The notes below the pieces were generated by a model. That model ran no database searches, was not told where the DNA came from, and saw only the letters and a program-made list of their open reading frames with translations. A stretch of 64,000 nt of DNA. Source: Streptomyces sp. CBMA123 (GTDB taxonomy: Bacteria; Actinomycetota; Actinomycetes; Streptomycetales; Streptomycetaceae). Shown here in pieces: positions 41,184 through 50,014 of this stretch (position 1 is its first letter; every line of letters begins with the position of its first letter). Position numbers and translations under genes: made by a program. The stretch covers positions 1 to 64,000 of the forward strand of contig NZ_MECK01000223.1 in the NCBI RefSeq assembly GCF_014596465.1, in the 5' to 3' direction.

Positions 41184-42505
41184 TGGCACTGCCCGCACCC
41201 GAGCTGGCGGCCGACGCCTCGTGCGTCGCGGTGTACCGCGATCTGCGCGACGGGGTGGCCCGTTCCTCAGCGCAGATCGGCTACGGCTACAACCTCTACC
41301 CGATCTCGACGGCGACCTCCCGGCACCTGCAGCAGGTCCTGAAAGCGTGCCTGCGCGACGGGCGGATGCACGAGTACGGCACCGTCCACGACGAACACGA
41401 CCGTGCCCTCGCCGCCACCCTCGCCAGCGAGTACCTCGGCGTCGCCGTCGACGAGGACCAGGTGATGTTCTGCGCGGGCGCGAGCGAGGGAATCGGCCTG
41501 GTTTCCCGGTACCTGACGGCGTGCGACACCGCCATGCTCCTGCCCGCGCCGTGCTACTTCGCGTTCGAGCAGACACCGCGCCGCCACCCGCTGGCCGTCG
41601 CCGGCCGCTACCGCGGCGACGGCGCCGTCCACTGGTCCGGCGGCGGAGCTAGTCACACCGCCGTCGTCGAGATCCTCCCCAACGGCGTCACCGGCACCGG
41701 CTTCCGCCCACCCGCCGTCCAAGCCGACTTCCGCCTCGTCGACCTGGTCTTCCAGGCCGGCGGGCACAGCAGCAGGCGGCACCTGGTCGCCGACCACGCC
41801 CGCACCGCACTGGCCGGCCGACTCACCGACACCGCCGTCCTGATGACCCCGTCCAAGGACCTGTCCCTGCCCGGCCTGCGGGCCGGACTACTCATCAGCG
41901 GCGACACCACCCTGATCGCCGCCAGCCGCGACGACGTGTTCGACCGCACCGCCAGCGCCAACCCGATGACCGGCCAGCTCGTCCTGCTCTACCTCACCGT
42001 CCTGCTGATGGCCGAGGCCGCCCACGACAGCGCCCCGGGCACCTTCACCCGGCGCCACGCCTGGGTCCGCGCCCAGTACAGGCGCCATCGGGTGTCCACG
42101 TGCCCGACCGAGTCCACCTGCCGGGCGATCACCAACCACCTGGACCGCATGGCCGGGCACTTCGCCGAGGCGTTCCGCCTGCTCACCCACCACGGCATGG
42201 GCCTCCTGCAGGTCAGCGACGACATGCGGCCCATCGCCGGGTACTCGCTCCTGCCGCGCCTGAACGTCGACCTGCCCACCTCGCAGGACCTGGTGGGCTG
42301 GGTCAACACGGTCGGTCGGCGCTTCGACCTCAAGCTCAACCCCAGCTTGCTGTTCGGCGGCAACCTCGCCTCCTGGAACGCCCTCTACCCCGGCGAGCCG
42401 CGCATCCGCGTCAACCTGTCCGTCCCCCACCACGACCTCGTCCACACCCTGGACCTGCTGCGCACCGCCCGTCACGAACTCAACCGGGTGGGGGCCGCAC
42501 GATGA
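41183..42505 (+). CDS. Class I/II aminotransferase-like PLP enzyme (440 aa)
   Basis: Fold-type I features: FCAGASEGIGLVSRYL (the PLP phosphate-binding turn), PAPCYFAFEQT, and MTPSKDLSLPGLRAGLL with the PLP Lys. The N-terminus GYGYNLYPISTATSRHLQQVL is typical of class I/II. The C-terminal NLSVPHHDLVHTLDLL resembles the family end. It starts on the last base of the previous stop and overlaps the adenylation gene as ATGA. With two other PLP enzymes here it suggests a modified amino acid product. Confidence 0.85.
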   Translation: MALPAPELAADASCVAVYRDLRDGVARSSAQIGYGYNLYPISTATSRHLQQVLKACLRDGRMHEYGTVHDEHDRALAATLASEYLGVAVDEDQVMFCAGASEGIGLVSRYLTACDTAMLLPAPCYFAFEQTPRRHPLAVAGRYRGDGAVHWSGGGASHTAVVEILPNGVTGTGFRPPAVQADFRLVDLVFQAGGHSSRRHLVADHARTALAGRLTDTAVLMTPSKDLSLPGLRAGLLISGDTTLIAASRDDVFDRTASANPMTGQLVLLYLTVLLMAEAAHDSAPGTFTRRHAWVRAQYRRHRVSTCPTESTCRAITNHLDRMAGHFAEAFRLLTHHGMGLLQVSDDMRPIAGYSLLPRLNVDLPTSQDLVGWVNTVGRRFDLKLNPSLLFGGNLASWNALYPGEPRIRVNLSVPHHDLVHTLDLLRTARHELNRVGAAR

Positions 42506-44202
42506 GCACCCTCACCCGGCTGATCAGGGCTGCCGCCCGCACCCGGCCCGACGCCATGGCCCTCACCACCCCTGACGGCACCTCCTGGACGTGGGCGCAC
42601 TTGGACGCCGAGACCCGCGCCTTCGCCGCCGCGCTACTGGACGCCGGATGCGCGGGTGGACCGCTGCTGCTCGCCGTGGCACCCGGCACCGACTGGGTGA
42701 CCGCGCTGCTCGGGGCGTGGCGGGCCGGCGCGGTCGCGGTGCCGTTCGACGCCGGGCACCCGCCCGCCCGCCTGGCCCGTCTTGCGGACGGCTGCCGGGC
42801 CCGCGCGGCGGTCACCCCAGACGGCACCGCCCCCCACTGGGCGCCCGCTCTGCCCGCCATCGCCGCCAGTGCCCGCAGCTCCTGCCACCTGCCGCGCGTT
42901 CCGGACGAGGCGGCGGCGTGCCTGTTCCACACCTCCGGCTCCACCGGCACCCCCAAGCCCGTCGTCCTCTCCCACCGCGCCCTCGCCGAGCGTGCCCGGG
43001 AGATGCCGCCCGCCGCCGGCCTCACCCCAGACGACCGGATCGCCCAACTCACCTCCCCGGCGTTCGACGCCGCGCTGTGGGAGGTGCTGTGCGCCCTGGC
43101 CACTGGCGCCACCCTGGTGACAGCCCCGGCCGCTGCCCGCACTCCCGGGCCCGCCCTCGTACGGTTCCTCGCCGAGCAGCGAATCACCGCGCTGACGTGC
43201 ACCCCGAGCCAGCTCGCCGCCACCGGAGCCCCGGCCCGCGATCTGCCCGATCTGCGGCTGATCGTTCTGGGTGGCGAAGCCCTCCACACCCGCCCGCTCG
43301 TCGCCTGGTTCGCGCCCGGTCGGCGGATCGCCAACGCCTACGGGCCCACCGAGGCCGGGATCGAGGCGTTCCTCGCGCCCGACGTCGACCCGCACGCCAG
43401 CCCAGTCCCGATCGGCTGGCCCCTGCCCGGCGTCGTCCCGATCGTCCTCGACTCCGAGGGCCGGCCGGTGCCGGAGGGCGAAGCTGGGGAACTCCACCTC
43501 GCCGGGACCGGACTCGCGGACGGCTACCTGCACAGGCCCGCGGAGAGCGCTGCCGCGTTCCTCACCATCACCGACCCCGCCACCAGCCGGCCGGTGCGTG
43601 CCTACCGCACCGGCGACCGCGTGCGCCGTCTTCCGGACGGCCAGTTCGAATTCCTCGGCCGGACGGACCACCAGCTCAACCTCCACGGCGTGCGCCTGGA
43701 GCCCGGCGAGATCGAGGCCCGCGCCCTGGACCACCCAGATGTCCAGGCGGCATGCGTCGTCCTCGACCCCGACCGGCAGCAGATCGCCCTCCACGCCGAA
43801 ACGGCCACCGGCCTCACCCCGGCCGCGCTGCGCCGCCACCTCGCCGAGCACCTGCCGCCGGCCGCCGTCCCCGCCCGCATCACCTGCCGGCCCCACCTCG
43901 CGCGCACCGCCACCGGCAAGCTCGACCGCCACGCCCTCGCCACCGAACCCCCCGACCCCAACACCCCGCCAAAGGCGGCCGGCACCGTGCTGCCCGAGCC
44001 GCTGGCGACCTGGTGGCACGACGCCACCGGCACTCCCGCCCCGGAGTGCGGCGACTTCTACGCGGCCGGCGGCGACTCGCTGGGCGCCCTCGCCCTGCTC
44101 GCCCGCCTCAACGAGCACTACGACACCGACCTGACCATCGCCCAGTTCGCCGGCGACCCCACCGCGACCCACCTGCTGCACACCATCCGGAGGAGCCGAT
44201 GA
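42502..44202 (+). CDS. NRPS-type adenylation and carrier (A-T) didomain protein (566 aa)
   Basis: Adenylation motifs: LFHTSGSTGTPKPVVLSH (A3), FDAALWEV (A4), NAYGPTEAG (A5), YRTGDRVRR (A7), HGVRLEPGEIEA (A8) and RTATGKLDRH (A10 Lys). A carrier domain follows with GGDSLGALAL, whose Ser takes the phosphopantetheine arm. It would load an amino acid on itself without a condensation domain. The pocket residues I can align (D, A, W, T, I, L, A, I, E, K) do not match a code I trust. ATGA overlaps at both ends. Confidence 0.9.
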   Translation: MSTLTRLIRAAARTRPDAMALTTPDGTSWTWAHLDAETRAFAAALLDAGCAGGPLLLAVAPGTDWVTALLGAWRAGAVAVPFDAGHPPARLARLADGCRARAAVTPDGTAPHWAPALPAIAASARSSCHLPRVPDEAAACLFHTSGSTGTPKPVVLSHRALAERAREMPPAAGLTPDDRIAQLTSPAFDAALWEVLCALATGATLVTAPAAARTPGPALVRFLAEQRITALTCTPSQLAATGAPARDLPDLRLIVLGGEALHTRPLVAWFAPGRRIANAYGPTEAGIEAFLAPDVDPHASPVPIGWPLPGVVPIVLDSEGRPVPEGEAGELHLAGTGLADGYLHRPAESAAAFLTITDPATSRPVRAYRTGDRVRRLPDGQFEFLGRTDHQLNLHGVRLEPGEIEARALDHPDVQAACVVLDPDRQQIALHAETATGLTPAALRRHLAEHLPPAAVPARITCRPHLARTATGKLDRHALATEPPDPNTPPKAAGTVLPEPLATWWHDATGTPAPECGDFYAAGGDSLGALALLARLNEHYDTDLTIAQFAGDPTATHLLHTIRRSR

Positions 44203-46376
44203 ACCGCCCCGCCGCCGAGCCGCCCCGCATCCGCGGCATCCTCGTCGACCTCGACGGCGTCGTGCGCCTGTGGCGCCGCCAGGGCGCGGCAGCGGCCGAA
44301 GCCGAACTCGGCCTGCCGCCGCGCACCCTCAGCGCCTACACCTCCAGCCGCCACAGCGACGCCGCCCACGCCGGGGCGCTCACCTGGGAGGAGTGGACCA
44401 CCGGGGTCCGCGAGCGCATGGCCGATGGCCTCGGCGCCGAGCGGGCCGAGCGGGCCTTCGCCCTGTGGAGCGCCGACCGCGGCGAGCCCAACGCGCCGAT
44501 GGTCGCCCTGCTGCGCCGCGCCCGCGCCGCCGACCTGACCACAGCCGTGCTCACCAACAACACCACGATCCTCGCCGCCGACCTCACCCACCACCGGCTC
44601 GACGATCTCTTCGACCACGTCCTCAACTCGGCCATCACCGGCCTGACCAAGCCGTCCCCGCGCGCCTACGAACACGCCCTCGCCACCATGGGACTGGCCG
44701 CCGGCCAGGTCGCCTTCACGGATGACTCCGACATCAACACCGCAGCGGCCCGCGCGGTCGGGCTGCACGCCCACCACTTCCGCGAGCCTGGCGGCGCCGA
44801 CGCCTTCGAGCGGCACCTCACCGACCTCGGCGTCGCCCTTCCCTACGATCCCGGACGCCCGGCCCCGCCCGAACCGGTCAAAGCCGTCGCGCCGCCGCCC
44901 GGCCACGCCGAGCACGACGACCACCGGACCGTGCGCACCCGCTACCTCGCCACCGGCCTGCCCGCCGACACCGTCGCCACCCGTCTCACCACCTGCGACG
45001 CCGCCTGGGCGCAGCCCACCGGCGAGCACACGCTGACCTCCGGCGACGACAACGGCCAGCTCACGCAGTGGCGGCTCGTCCCGCCCGGCACCGAGGCGGC
45101 CCACGCGGCAGGGCACCCGGGGGCCTGGATGCCGCAGCCGGCGCCGCCCGGTGCCGAGTACCTGCCGCCCTGGACTGCCGCCACCCGGGCCTCGGCCGCC
45201 CGGCACGCCACCGCTCTGCTGACGGAGGCCGCCGCCGCCCTCACCCACGCCGCAGACGCCCACGGCGTCGGCGACCGACTGTCCGCGGCGCTGCACCTGG
45301 ATGGCGCACGCCGCGCCCTGACCCGCCTCGCCGCGATGCTCGCACGACGCCAGCCGCGCCCCTGGCCCGACGCCGCAATCACTCGCTACCTCGGCCACGC
45401 CACCACCGCGCTGCTCAACGCCTCCCTGCGAGCCGACCCGACCACCCCCACCGGGCTCGCCCGCTCGGTGACCGCCCTGTTCCACCTACTCGGCCGCCTC
45501 CGCCAGAACTCCGCCCTGCTGCTCGGCGCCGAAGCCGCCTGGCCCTGGCACGACCTCGAACGCCACCTCATCCCCCTCCTCGACGCCACCCTCACCGCGC
45601 CCGTGCCCGACGTGCTGTACGGCACGGGCCTGGCGACGTCGTACGACGACCACCGGCCGGTCGCGCCGGCTCTCGCCGACGCCCTGCGCGCCTTCGCCGC
45701 CGACCACCTCGCCGGACGAGACGTCCTCGAACTCGGCGCCGGCACCGGTCGCATCACCGCCCGCCTAGCCTCCGGGCCCGCGACCTACACCGCACTCGAA
45801 CCGTCCCCGGACATGGCCGCCCTCCTGGCGGCCAGGAACCTGTCCGGAGTGCGGCTGTTCCTCGGGACAGCCCTCGCCATCCCGTTGCCGGACGCCAGCG
45901 CCGACGCGGTCGTCGAGCACGAGGCGCTGCTGTTCACCGACGACCCGCTCGCCGCCACCGACCAGGCCCTGCGAGTGCTGCGCCCCGGCGGTGTGCTCGT
46001 GCGCCTGCTCCTGCACGCCCACGGCGACGACCCGGCCGCCGACCTGGACGCCGCCTACCGCAAGGCTGCCTTCCAGGGCCGGCCCGCTCCGCTGATCACC
46101 GGCAAGGGCACCGACCACCTCGTCACCACCCACCTCGCCGACCACGGTCTGGCCACCACCGACACACTCCTCGCCGAGTACGACGACCACCGCAGCCCCG
46201 CCCAGGCCCTGGCCACGCTCGCCGCCCGGGCCTGGCCCTACCAGCACCAGGCTGACACCGAGCAGCACGCCGCCGGGATGGCCGCCGCCGAGGAACTCGC
46301 CCAGACCCTCCCGCTCGCGGGAGGGCCGGTGCGCTACCGCCTGCGCGCTCTGACCACCCGGCTGGAGACGCGGTGA
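44199..46376 (+). CDS. HAD hydrolase - methyltransferase fusion (725 aa)
   Basis: Residues about 10-215 are a HAD domain: GILVDLDGVVRLW, AVLTNNTT, TKPSPRAYE and FTDDSDIN. A linker with a beta-rich part (LTSGDDNGQLTQWRLVPPG) and a helical domain occupies about 225-460. Residues about 490-725 are a class I SAM methyltransferase: DVLELGAGTGRITARLA, YTALEPSPDM, then ADAVVEHEALLFTDDP and VLRPGGVLVRLLL. The combination is unusual. It could act on a carrier-bound or phosphorylated intermediate. Overlaps neighbours by four bases at both ends. Confidence 0.85.
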   Translation: MNRPAAEPPRIRGILVDLDGVVRLWRRQGAAAAEAELGLPPRTLSAYTSSRHSDAAHAGALTWEEWTTGVRERMADGLGAERAERAFALWSADRGEPNAPMVALLRRARAADLTTAVLTNNTTILAADLTHHRLDDLFDHVLNSAITGLTKPSPRAYEHALATMGLAAGQVAFTDDSDINTAAARAVGLHAHHFREPGGADAFERHLTDLGVALPYDPGRPAPPEPVKAVAPPPGHAEHDDHRTVRTRYLATGLPADTVATRLTTCDAAWAQPTGEHTLTSGDDNGQLTQWRLVPPGTEAAHAAGHPGAWMPQPAPPGAEYLPPWTAATRASAARHATALLTEAAAALTHAADAHGVGDRLSAALHLDGARRALTRLAAMLARRQPRPWPDAAITRYLGHATTALLNASLRADPTTPTGLARSVTALFHLLGRLRQNSALLLGAEAAWPWHDLERHLIPLLDATLTAPVPDVLYGTGLATSYDDHRPVAPALADALRAFAADHLAGRDVLELGAGTGRITARLASGPATYTALEPSPDMAALLAARNLSGVRLFLGTALAIPLPDASADAVVEHEALLFTDDPLAATDQALRVLRPGGVLVRLLLHAHGDDPAADLDAAYRKAAFQGRPAPLITGKGTDHLVTTHLADHGLATTDTLLAEYDDHRSPAQALATLAARAWPYQHQADTEQHAAGMAAAEELAQTLPLAGGPVRYRLRALTTRLETR

Positions 46377-48292
46377 ACGCCCCTGCACGCCTGCCGGACG
46401 GCTACGCCTGGGCAACCGGACTCGATGACGCCCACGCCCTGCTCACCGACGCGATCGTCCCCCTCCTGGCCACCGGCGATCGGGAGCGCGACGAGCGGAT
46501 CGCCACCGTACTCGCCCGCTACGGGCCCGCCGCGGGACCGCTCCCGCGCGCGGCCCGGGCGTGCGCCCGCGTCGTGTCCACCGGCGACGACCCGCGCCTG
46601 GGCCGGCTCGCCGCCACCGCGCTCGGCCGCCCCCACCACCACTACCCGACCCTCACCCAGGCCCTCGCCGACCCCGGCCCGGCTGGCGGCAGTGTCCTGC
46701 TCACCGCCGACGCCGCCCACCTGACCCTCGCCGACCTCCTGCCCGCCCACGACACGTGGACCCGTCGCGGCACCCGCCTCGGCCTGCTCACCGGACGCGA
46801 CGCGCCCGCTGCTGTGTTCCTCCTCGCCAAGATCCTCGCCGCCCCCTCGACCCCAGACGGGGTATCCGCGCTGATCGACGGCACTACCGGCCGCTCCCGC
46901 CACCTCCACCGGCCCGGCGCGCCCCGGATCACCACCGCCGACGCGATCACAACCCCGTGGCGCACCCTGCTGATCGACGCGCACGGCTCCGCCGCCCACG
47001 CCCACCTCGGCACCGCCGTCCTGTGCGGCCTGCCTGGCGACGCCGAACGCACCACCCGCACCGGCCACCTCGTCCCCGGCGGCTGCACCCCCGGCCGGTG
47101 CAAGACCTCCCCGTCCAGCGGCACCACCGTCCACCACCCCCACGACCTGCACGCCGACATCCTTGGCCTCTACATCTGCAACGCGATCTGCCTCGGCCCC
47201 GACGAGCAGTACCCCACCACGGTGAACCTCGCCCTGGATGCCGTCGACGGACACCCGGCCGCCGTCTTCGGTCTCGTGCGCGGCGACGCCGACACCACCG
47301 CCGAAGACCCCCATGCAGCCGCCGACCTCCTCCACACCGGGGCCGACCTCGGCACCGTCACCATGGACGCCAACCGCCGCGCCGCCGAACGCGGCCTCAC
47401 CGGAGGGGCCGCGATCCTCCTCGGCGACCCCGACCACCACCCCCACCCCGTGCACAGCGACCGCCCCGCGCCCCCCGCACCCCGGACCAGCCACCCCCGT
47501 CCACCCGCCGCCCCCACCCCCGAGCAGGACCGGGCCCTGGCCGACTGGACGCAGCGCACCACCGAGGCCGCCCTGTTCGAGGCAGCCCTCGGCGACTCCC
47601 TCGCTCACCGCTCCGACCCGGGACTCGACCAGTGCCTGCGCTCCATGGGCGAAGCGCGCAGCAGTGCCCAGACCCTCCTGCGGCGCGCCGCCCCGACCCG
47701 GGGCCTCAACCAGGAGGAGCTGGAACGCCTCGCCGGCCAGTGGGCCGAACAGGCGCTCGCCCTGCTCACCCGAACCCGCGGCGGAGCGTTCGGCCGCCAG
47801 CTCACCGCCCTGCGGGCCACCCACCGAACCCTCCACACGACACCGGCCCCGCCGTGCCCGCACTGCGCGATGCCGCTGACCGCGGAGCACCTCACCAGCG
47901 TGCTCGGCCCCTGCGACCGCATCGCCGTCACCTGCCCGCGCTGCGGGCCCGCCCACAGCCACCCCGCCGGCCAGCCCCTGCTGACCGTCCACGCCCCCGC
48001 CGCCGTCCACCCCGGCCAGCCCTTCACCCTCACCCTCGACGGACCCGAACGCGGCCTGCTCGCTGTCCACTTGCGCCCACGCAGCAGCCGCTCCGGCAGC
48101 TACGCCCACACCACCACCGACCTCGCGCAAGGACCGCTGTCCATCGACCTCGACGTTCCCACTGACCTGGTTCCCGAACTCGACCGGCTCTGGCTCGTCC
48201 ACGCCGACCGGTTCCGCCTCGCCCTCCACCAGCGGCGTGTGCCCGTCCTGCCCGCCGGGTGCAACCCTGATAGGAGCACCCGCGCGTCGTAA
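46373..48292 (+). CDS. Caspase-fold (CHAT/C25-like) cysteine-peptidase-like protein with zinc ribbon (639 aa)
   Basis: The central region follows clan CD: TLLIDAHGSAAHAHLG gives the HG (His) motif; ILGLYICNAICLG gives the Cys after a strand; YPTTVNLALDAVDGHPAAV, AGADLGTVTMDANRRAAERG and ILLGDPDHHP correspond to the end of CHAT/C25 domains (LLGDP). A helical region follows, then a zinc ribbon CPHC...CPRC at about 495-530 and a beta domain (HPGQPFTLTLDGPE). GTGA overlaps the fusion gene. A caspase-like peptidase inside a biosynthetic-type operon is unusual; it could mature a product or control it. Confidence 0.65.
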   Translation: MNAPARLPDGYAWATGLDDAHALLTDAIVPLLATGDRERDERIATVLARYGPAAGPLPRAARACARVVSTGDDPRLGRLAATALGRPHHHYPTLTQALADPGPAGGSVLLTADAAHLTLADLLPAHDTWTRRGTRLGLLTGRDAPAAVFLLAKILAAPSTPDGVSALIDGTTGRSRHLHRPGAPRITTADAITTPWRTLLIDAHGSAAHAHLGTAVLCGLPGDAERTTRTGHLVPGGCTPGRCKTSPSSGTTVHHPHDLHADILGLYICNAICLGPDEQYPTTVNLALDAVDGHPAAVFGLVRGDADTTAEDPHAAADLLHTGADLGTVTMDANRRAAERGLTGGAAILLGDPDHHPHPVHSDRPAPPAPRTSHPRPPAAPTPEQDRALADWTQRTTEAALFEAALGDSLAHRSDPGLDQCLRSMGEARSSAQTLLRRAAPTRGLNQEELERLAGQWAEQALALLTRTRGGAFGRQLTALRATHRTLHTTPAPPCPHCAMPLTAEHLTSVLGPCDRIAVTCPRCGPAHSHPAGQPLLTVHAPAAVHPGQPFTLTLDGPERGLLAVHLRPRSSRSGSYAHTTTDLAQGPLSIDLDVPTDLVPELDRLWLVHADRFRLALHQRRVPVLPAGCNPDRSTRAS

Positions 48293-48353
48293 CCGCCGGC
48301 CAGCTAACGCAGTTGGCCCAAACACCAACATCCAGCGACGAAAGCGAGACAAA

Positions 48354-48899
48354 GTGATCATCTGGCTGAACGGCCCCTTCGGCGGCGGCAAGACGACCCT
48401 CGCCACCACCCTGCAGCAGGAGCTGCCCGGTGCCGTCCTCTTCGACGCCGAGGAGGTCGGCTTCCTCCTGCGCCAGATCTTCCCCGGCAAGTACAAGGAC
48501 TTCCAGGACATCCCGGCCTGGCGCCCCCTGGTCGCCGAGGTCGCTCTCCGCTGCCACCAGGAGAACGACGGCCACCCGGTGATCATCCCGATGACCCTGC
48601 TGCGCCAGGACTACGCCGCCGAGATCCACGGGGCCGTCCGGGCTGCCGGCGTCCCGCTCCAGCACCTCCTGCTCCACGCTGACCCGGACACCGTCAGCGC
48701 CCGCATCGACTCCAGCGTCGAGTTCCCCGACGACGAGGCGCGCAGCGAGAAGGTCCGCGCCTTCCGCCGCAAGAAGCTGCCGATCTACACCGCGGCGTAC
48801 GACAGTTGGCTCGCCGCCGACGCCGAGGTCATCGACACCACCCACTTCACCCCCCGCCAGGTCGCCGACCAGGCGTTGAAGATCATCGGCACCCTGTGA
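48354..48899 (+). CDS. TmrB-like P-loop ATPase (181 aa)
   Basis: The start IIWLNGPFGGGKTTLA and later LFDAEEVGFLLRQIFP...DFQDIPAWRPLVAEVAL...VIIPMTLLRQDYAAEI closely follow TmrB, the tunicamycin-resistance ATP-binding protein of Bacillus. LLLHADPDTVSARI and the final helix also match. GTG 48354 is the only good start; the site is weak. TmrB-like proteins may bind or phosphorylate a toxic product. A gap of 61 bases precedes it; the stop overlaps the APH-like gene. A candidate self-resistance gene. Confidence 0.8.
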   Translation: MIIWLNGPFGGGKTTLATTLQQELPGAVLFDAEEVGFLLRQIFPGKYKDFQDIPAWRPLVAEVALRCHQENDGHPVIIPMTLLRQDYAAEIHGAVRAAGVPLQHLLLHADPDTVSARIDSSVEFPDDEARSEKVRAFRRKKLPIYTAAYDSWLAADAEVIDTTHFTPRQVADQALKIIGTL

Positions 48900-49753
48900 C
48901 CAGCAGCGTCTCCGAGGCGATAGCGCGCCTCACCGGGCCAGCCGAGGTCGTCACCGACCTCAGCTGGCCCGGCACCACCGCAACCGTCCGCCTCTTGCGC
49001 CGCAGCGGAGGCCAGCGCCTGATCGTCAAGGCAAACAGCAGCCCGGCCTGCTTCATCCGCGAGCTGCACGCGCTGCGCACCTGGACGCCCGCCCTCGGTG
49101 AATCCGCACCGCAGTTGATCGACGCCGACGAGGACGCCCGCGTGCTGCTCATGACTGCGCTGCCCGGCACCCGACTCGACCTCGCCGTCCTCACCACCGC
49201 CCAGGAACAGGACGCCTACCGGCAAACCGGTCGCCTTCTGCGCCGCCTTCACGAAGCCGGCCCGCAGCAAACGATCGCGGACTTCGGCCGCCAGCGCGCC
49301 GCCTACCTGCGCGCCCAGCTCACCGGACCGACCCACCCCCTTGCCCCCTACGAACTCGACTTCGCCCTGGCGGCCATCGACCAGTTGGAGAGCCTGCCCC
49401 CGCAGAGGTCCCAGCCCTCCCACCTGGACCTCACCGCCCGCAACCTCCTCGTCGACGCCGACGAGCGCGGGCGGCTCAGGATCGCTGTGATCGACTTCGA
49501 GACCAGCCGCTACGAGGCCATCGGCCGGGACTTCCTCCGCATCACCCAGCGAACCCTGCGCACTCGGTCCGACCTCGCCGCCGCCTTCTACGACGGGTAC
49601 GGCCGACAGCCCACGGAGGAGGAACAACGCCTCATCCGGTGGTGCGGGGTTGGGGACGCCGCCGCAATCGCCGTCTCCGCTGCCGCCGCGGGCCATGACG
49701 ATTTCTCTCGGGAGGGCCACGCTGCACTTCGCGCCGCCCTCGCCGCCACGTAG
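48896..49753 (+). CDS. Aminoglycoside-phosphotransferase-like kinase (285 aa)
   Basis: Kinase features: RLIVKANSSP (ATP Lys), SHLDLTARNLLVD (H-x-D-x4-N catalytic loop) and IAVIDFETSRY (DFE metal motif). The order is that of APH/choline-kinase-like enzymes. GTG overlaps the TmrB-like stop as GTGA, so the two should be made together. It may phosphorylate the cluster product, either for self-protection or in a biosynthetic step. It is the last gene of the run; a non-coding stretch follows. Confidence 0.8.
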   Translation: MTSSVSEAIARLTGPAEVVTDLSWPGTTATVRLLRRSGGQRLIVKANSSPACFIRELHALRTWTPALGESAPQLIDADEDARVLLMTALPGTRLDLAVLTTAQEQDAYRQTGRLLRRLHEAGPQQTIADFGRQRAAYLRAQLTGPTHPLAPYELDFALAAIDQLESLPPQRSQPSHLDLTARNLLVDADERGRLRIAVIDFETSRYEAIGRDFLRITQRTLRTRSDLAAAFYDGYGRQPTEEEQRLIRWCGVGDAAAIAVSAAAAGHDDFSREGHAALRAALAAT

Positions 49754-50014
49754 CCCAGCGGACGGTGCCAGGGGTTAACGGGCCCCCGGATCTGCAAATA
49801 CGGCGGGCGGGGCGCCAACCAGTCAGCGCCACGCCGGGCCACGGGGTGCACGGAACGATGCGGCGGGAGGTCTTCGCGCGGGCAAGGTTCCGCGGCCCGA
49901 CGTTAGTACTCGTCCTACCGTCCCGGCCGTCACCAAAGGCGGCTTCGTCGAACTGGAGGAGACTGGGCAGCCGGGGCTGTCGGCATCGCTCTCATGACAG
50001 GTGGGCGGGCTGGC

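Noticed and set aside
46334..48586. Long leftward open frame opposite the caspase-like gene
   Set aside because: Its translation is low-complexity Gly/Arg/Val and it spans several real genes; the rightward frame has overlaps, ribosome context and motifs.
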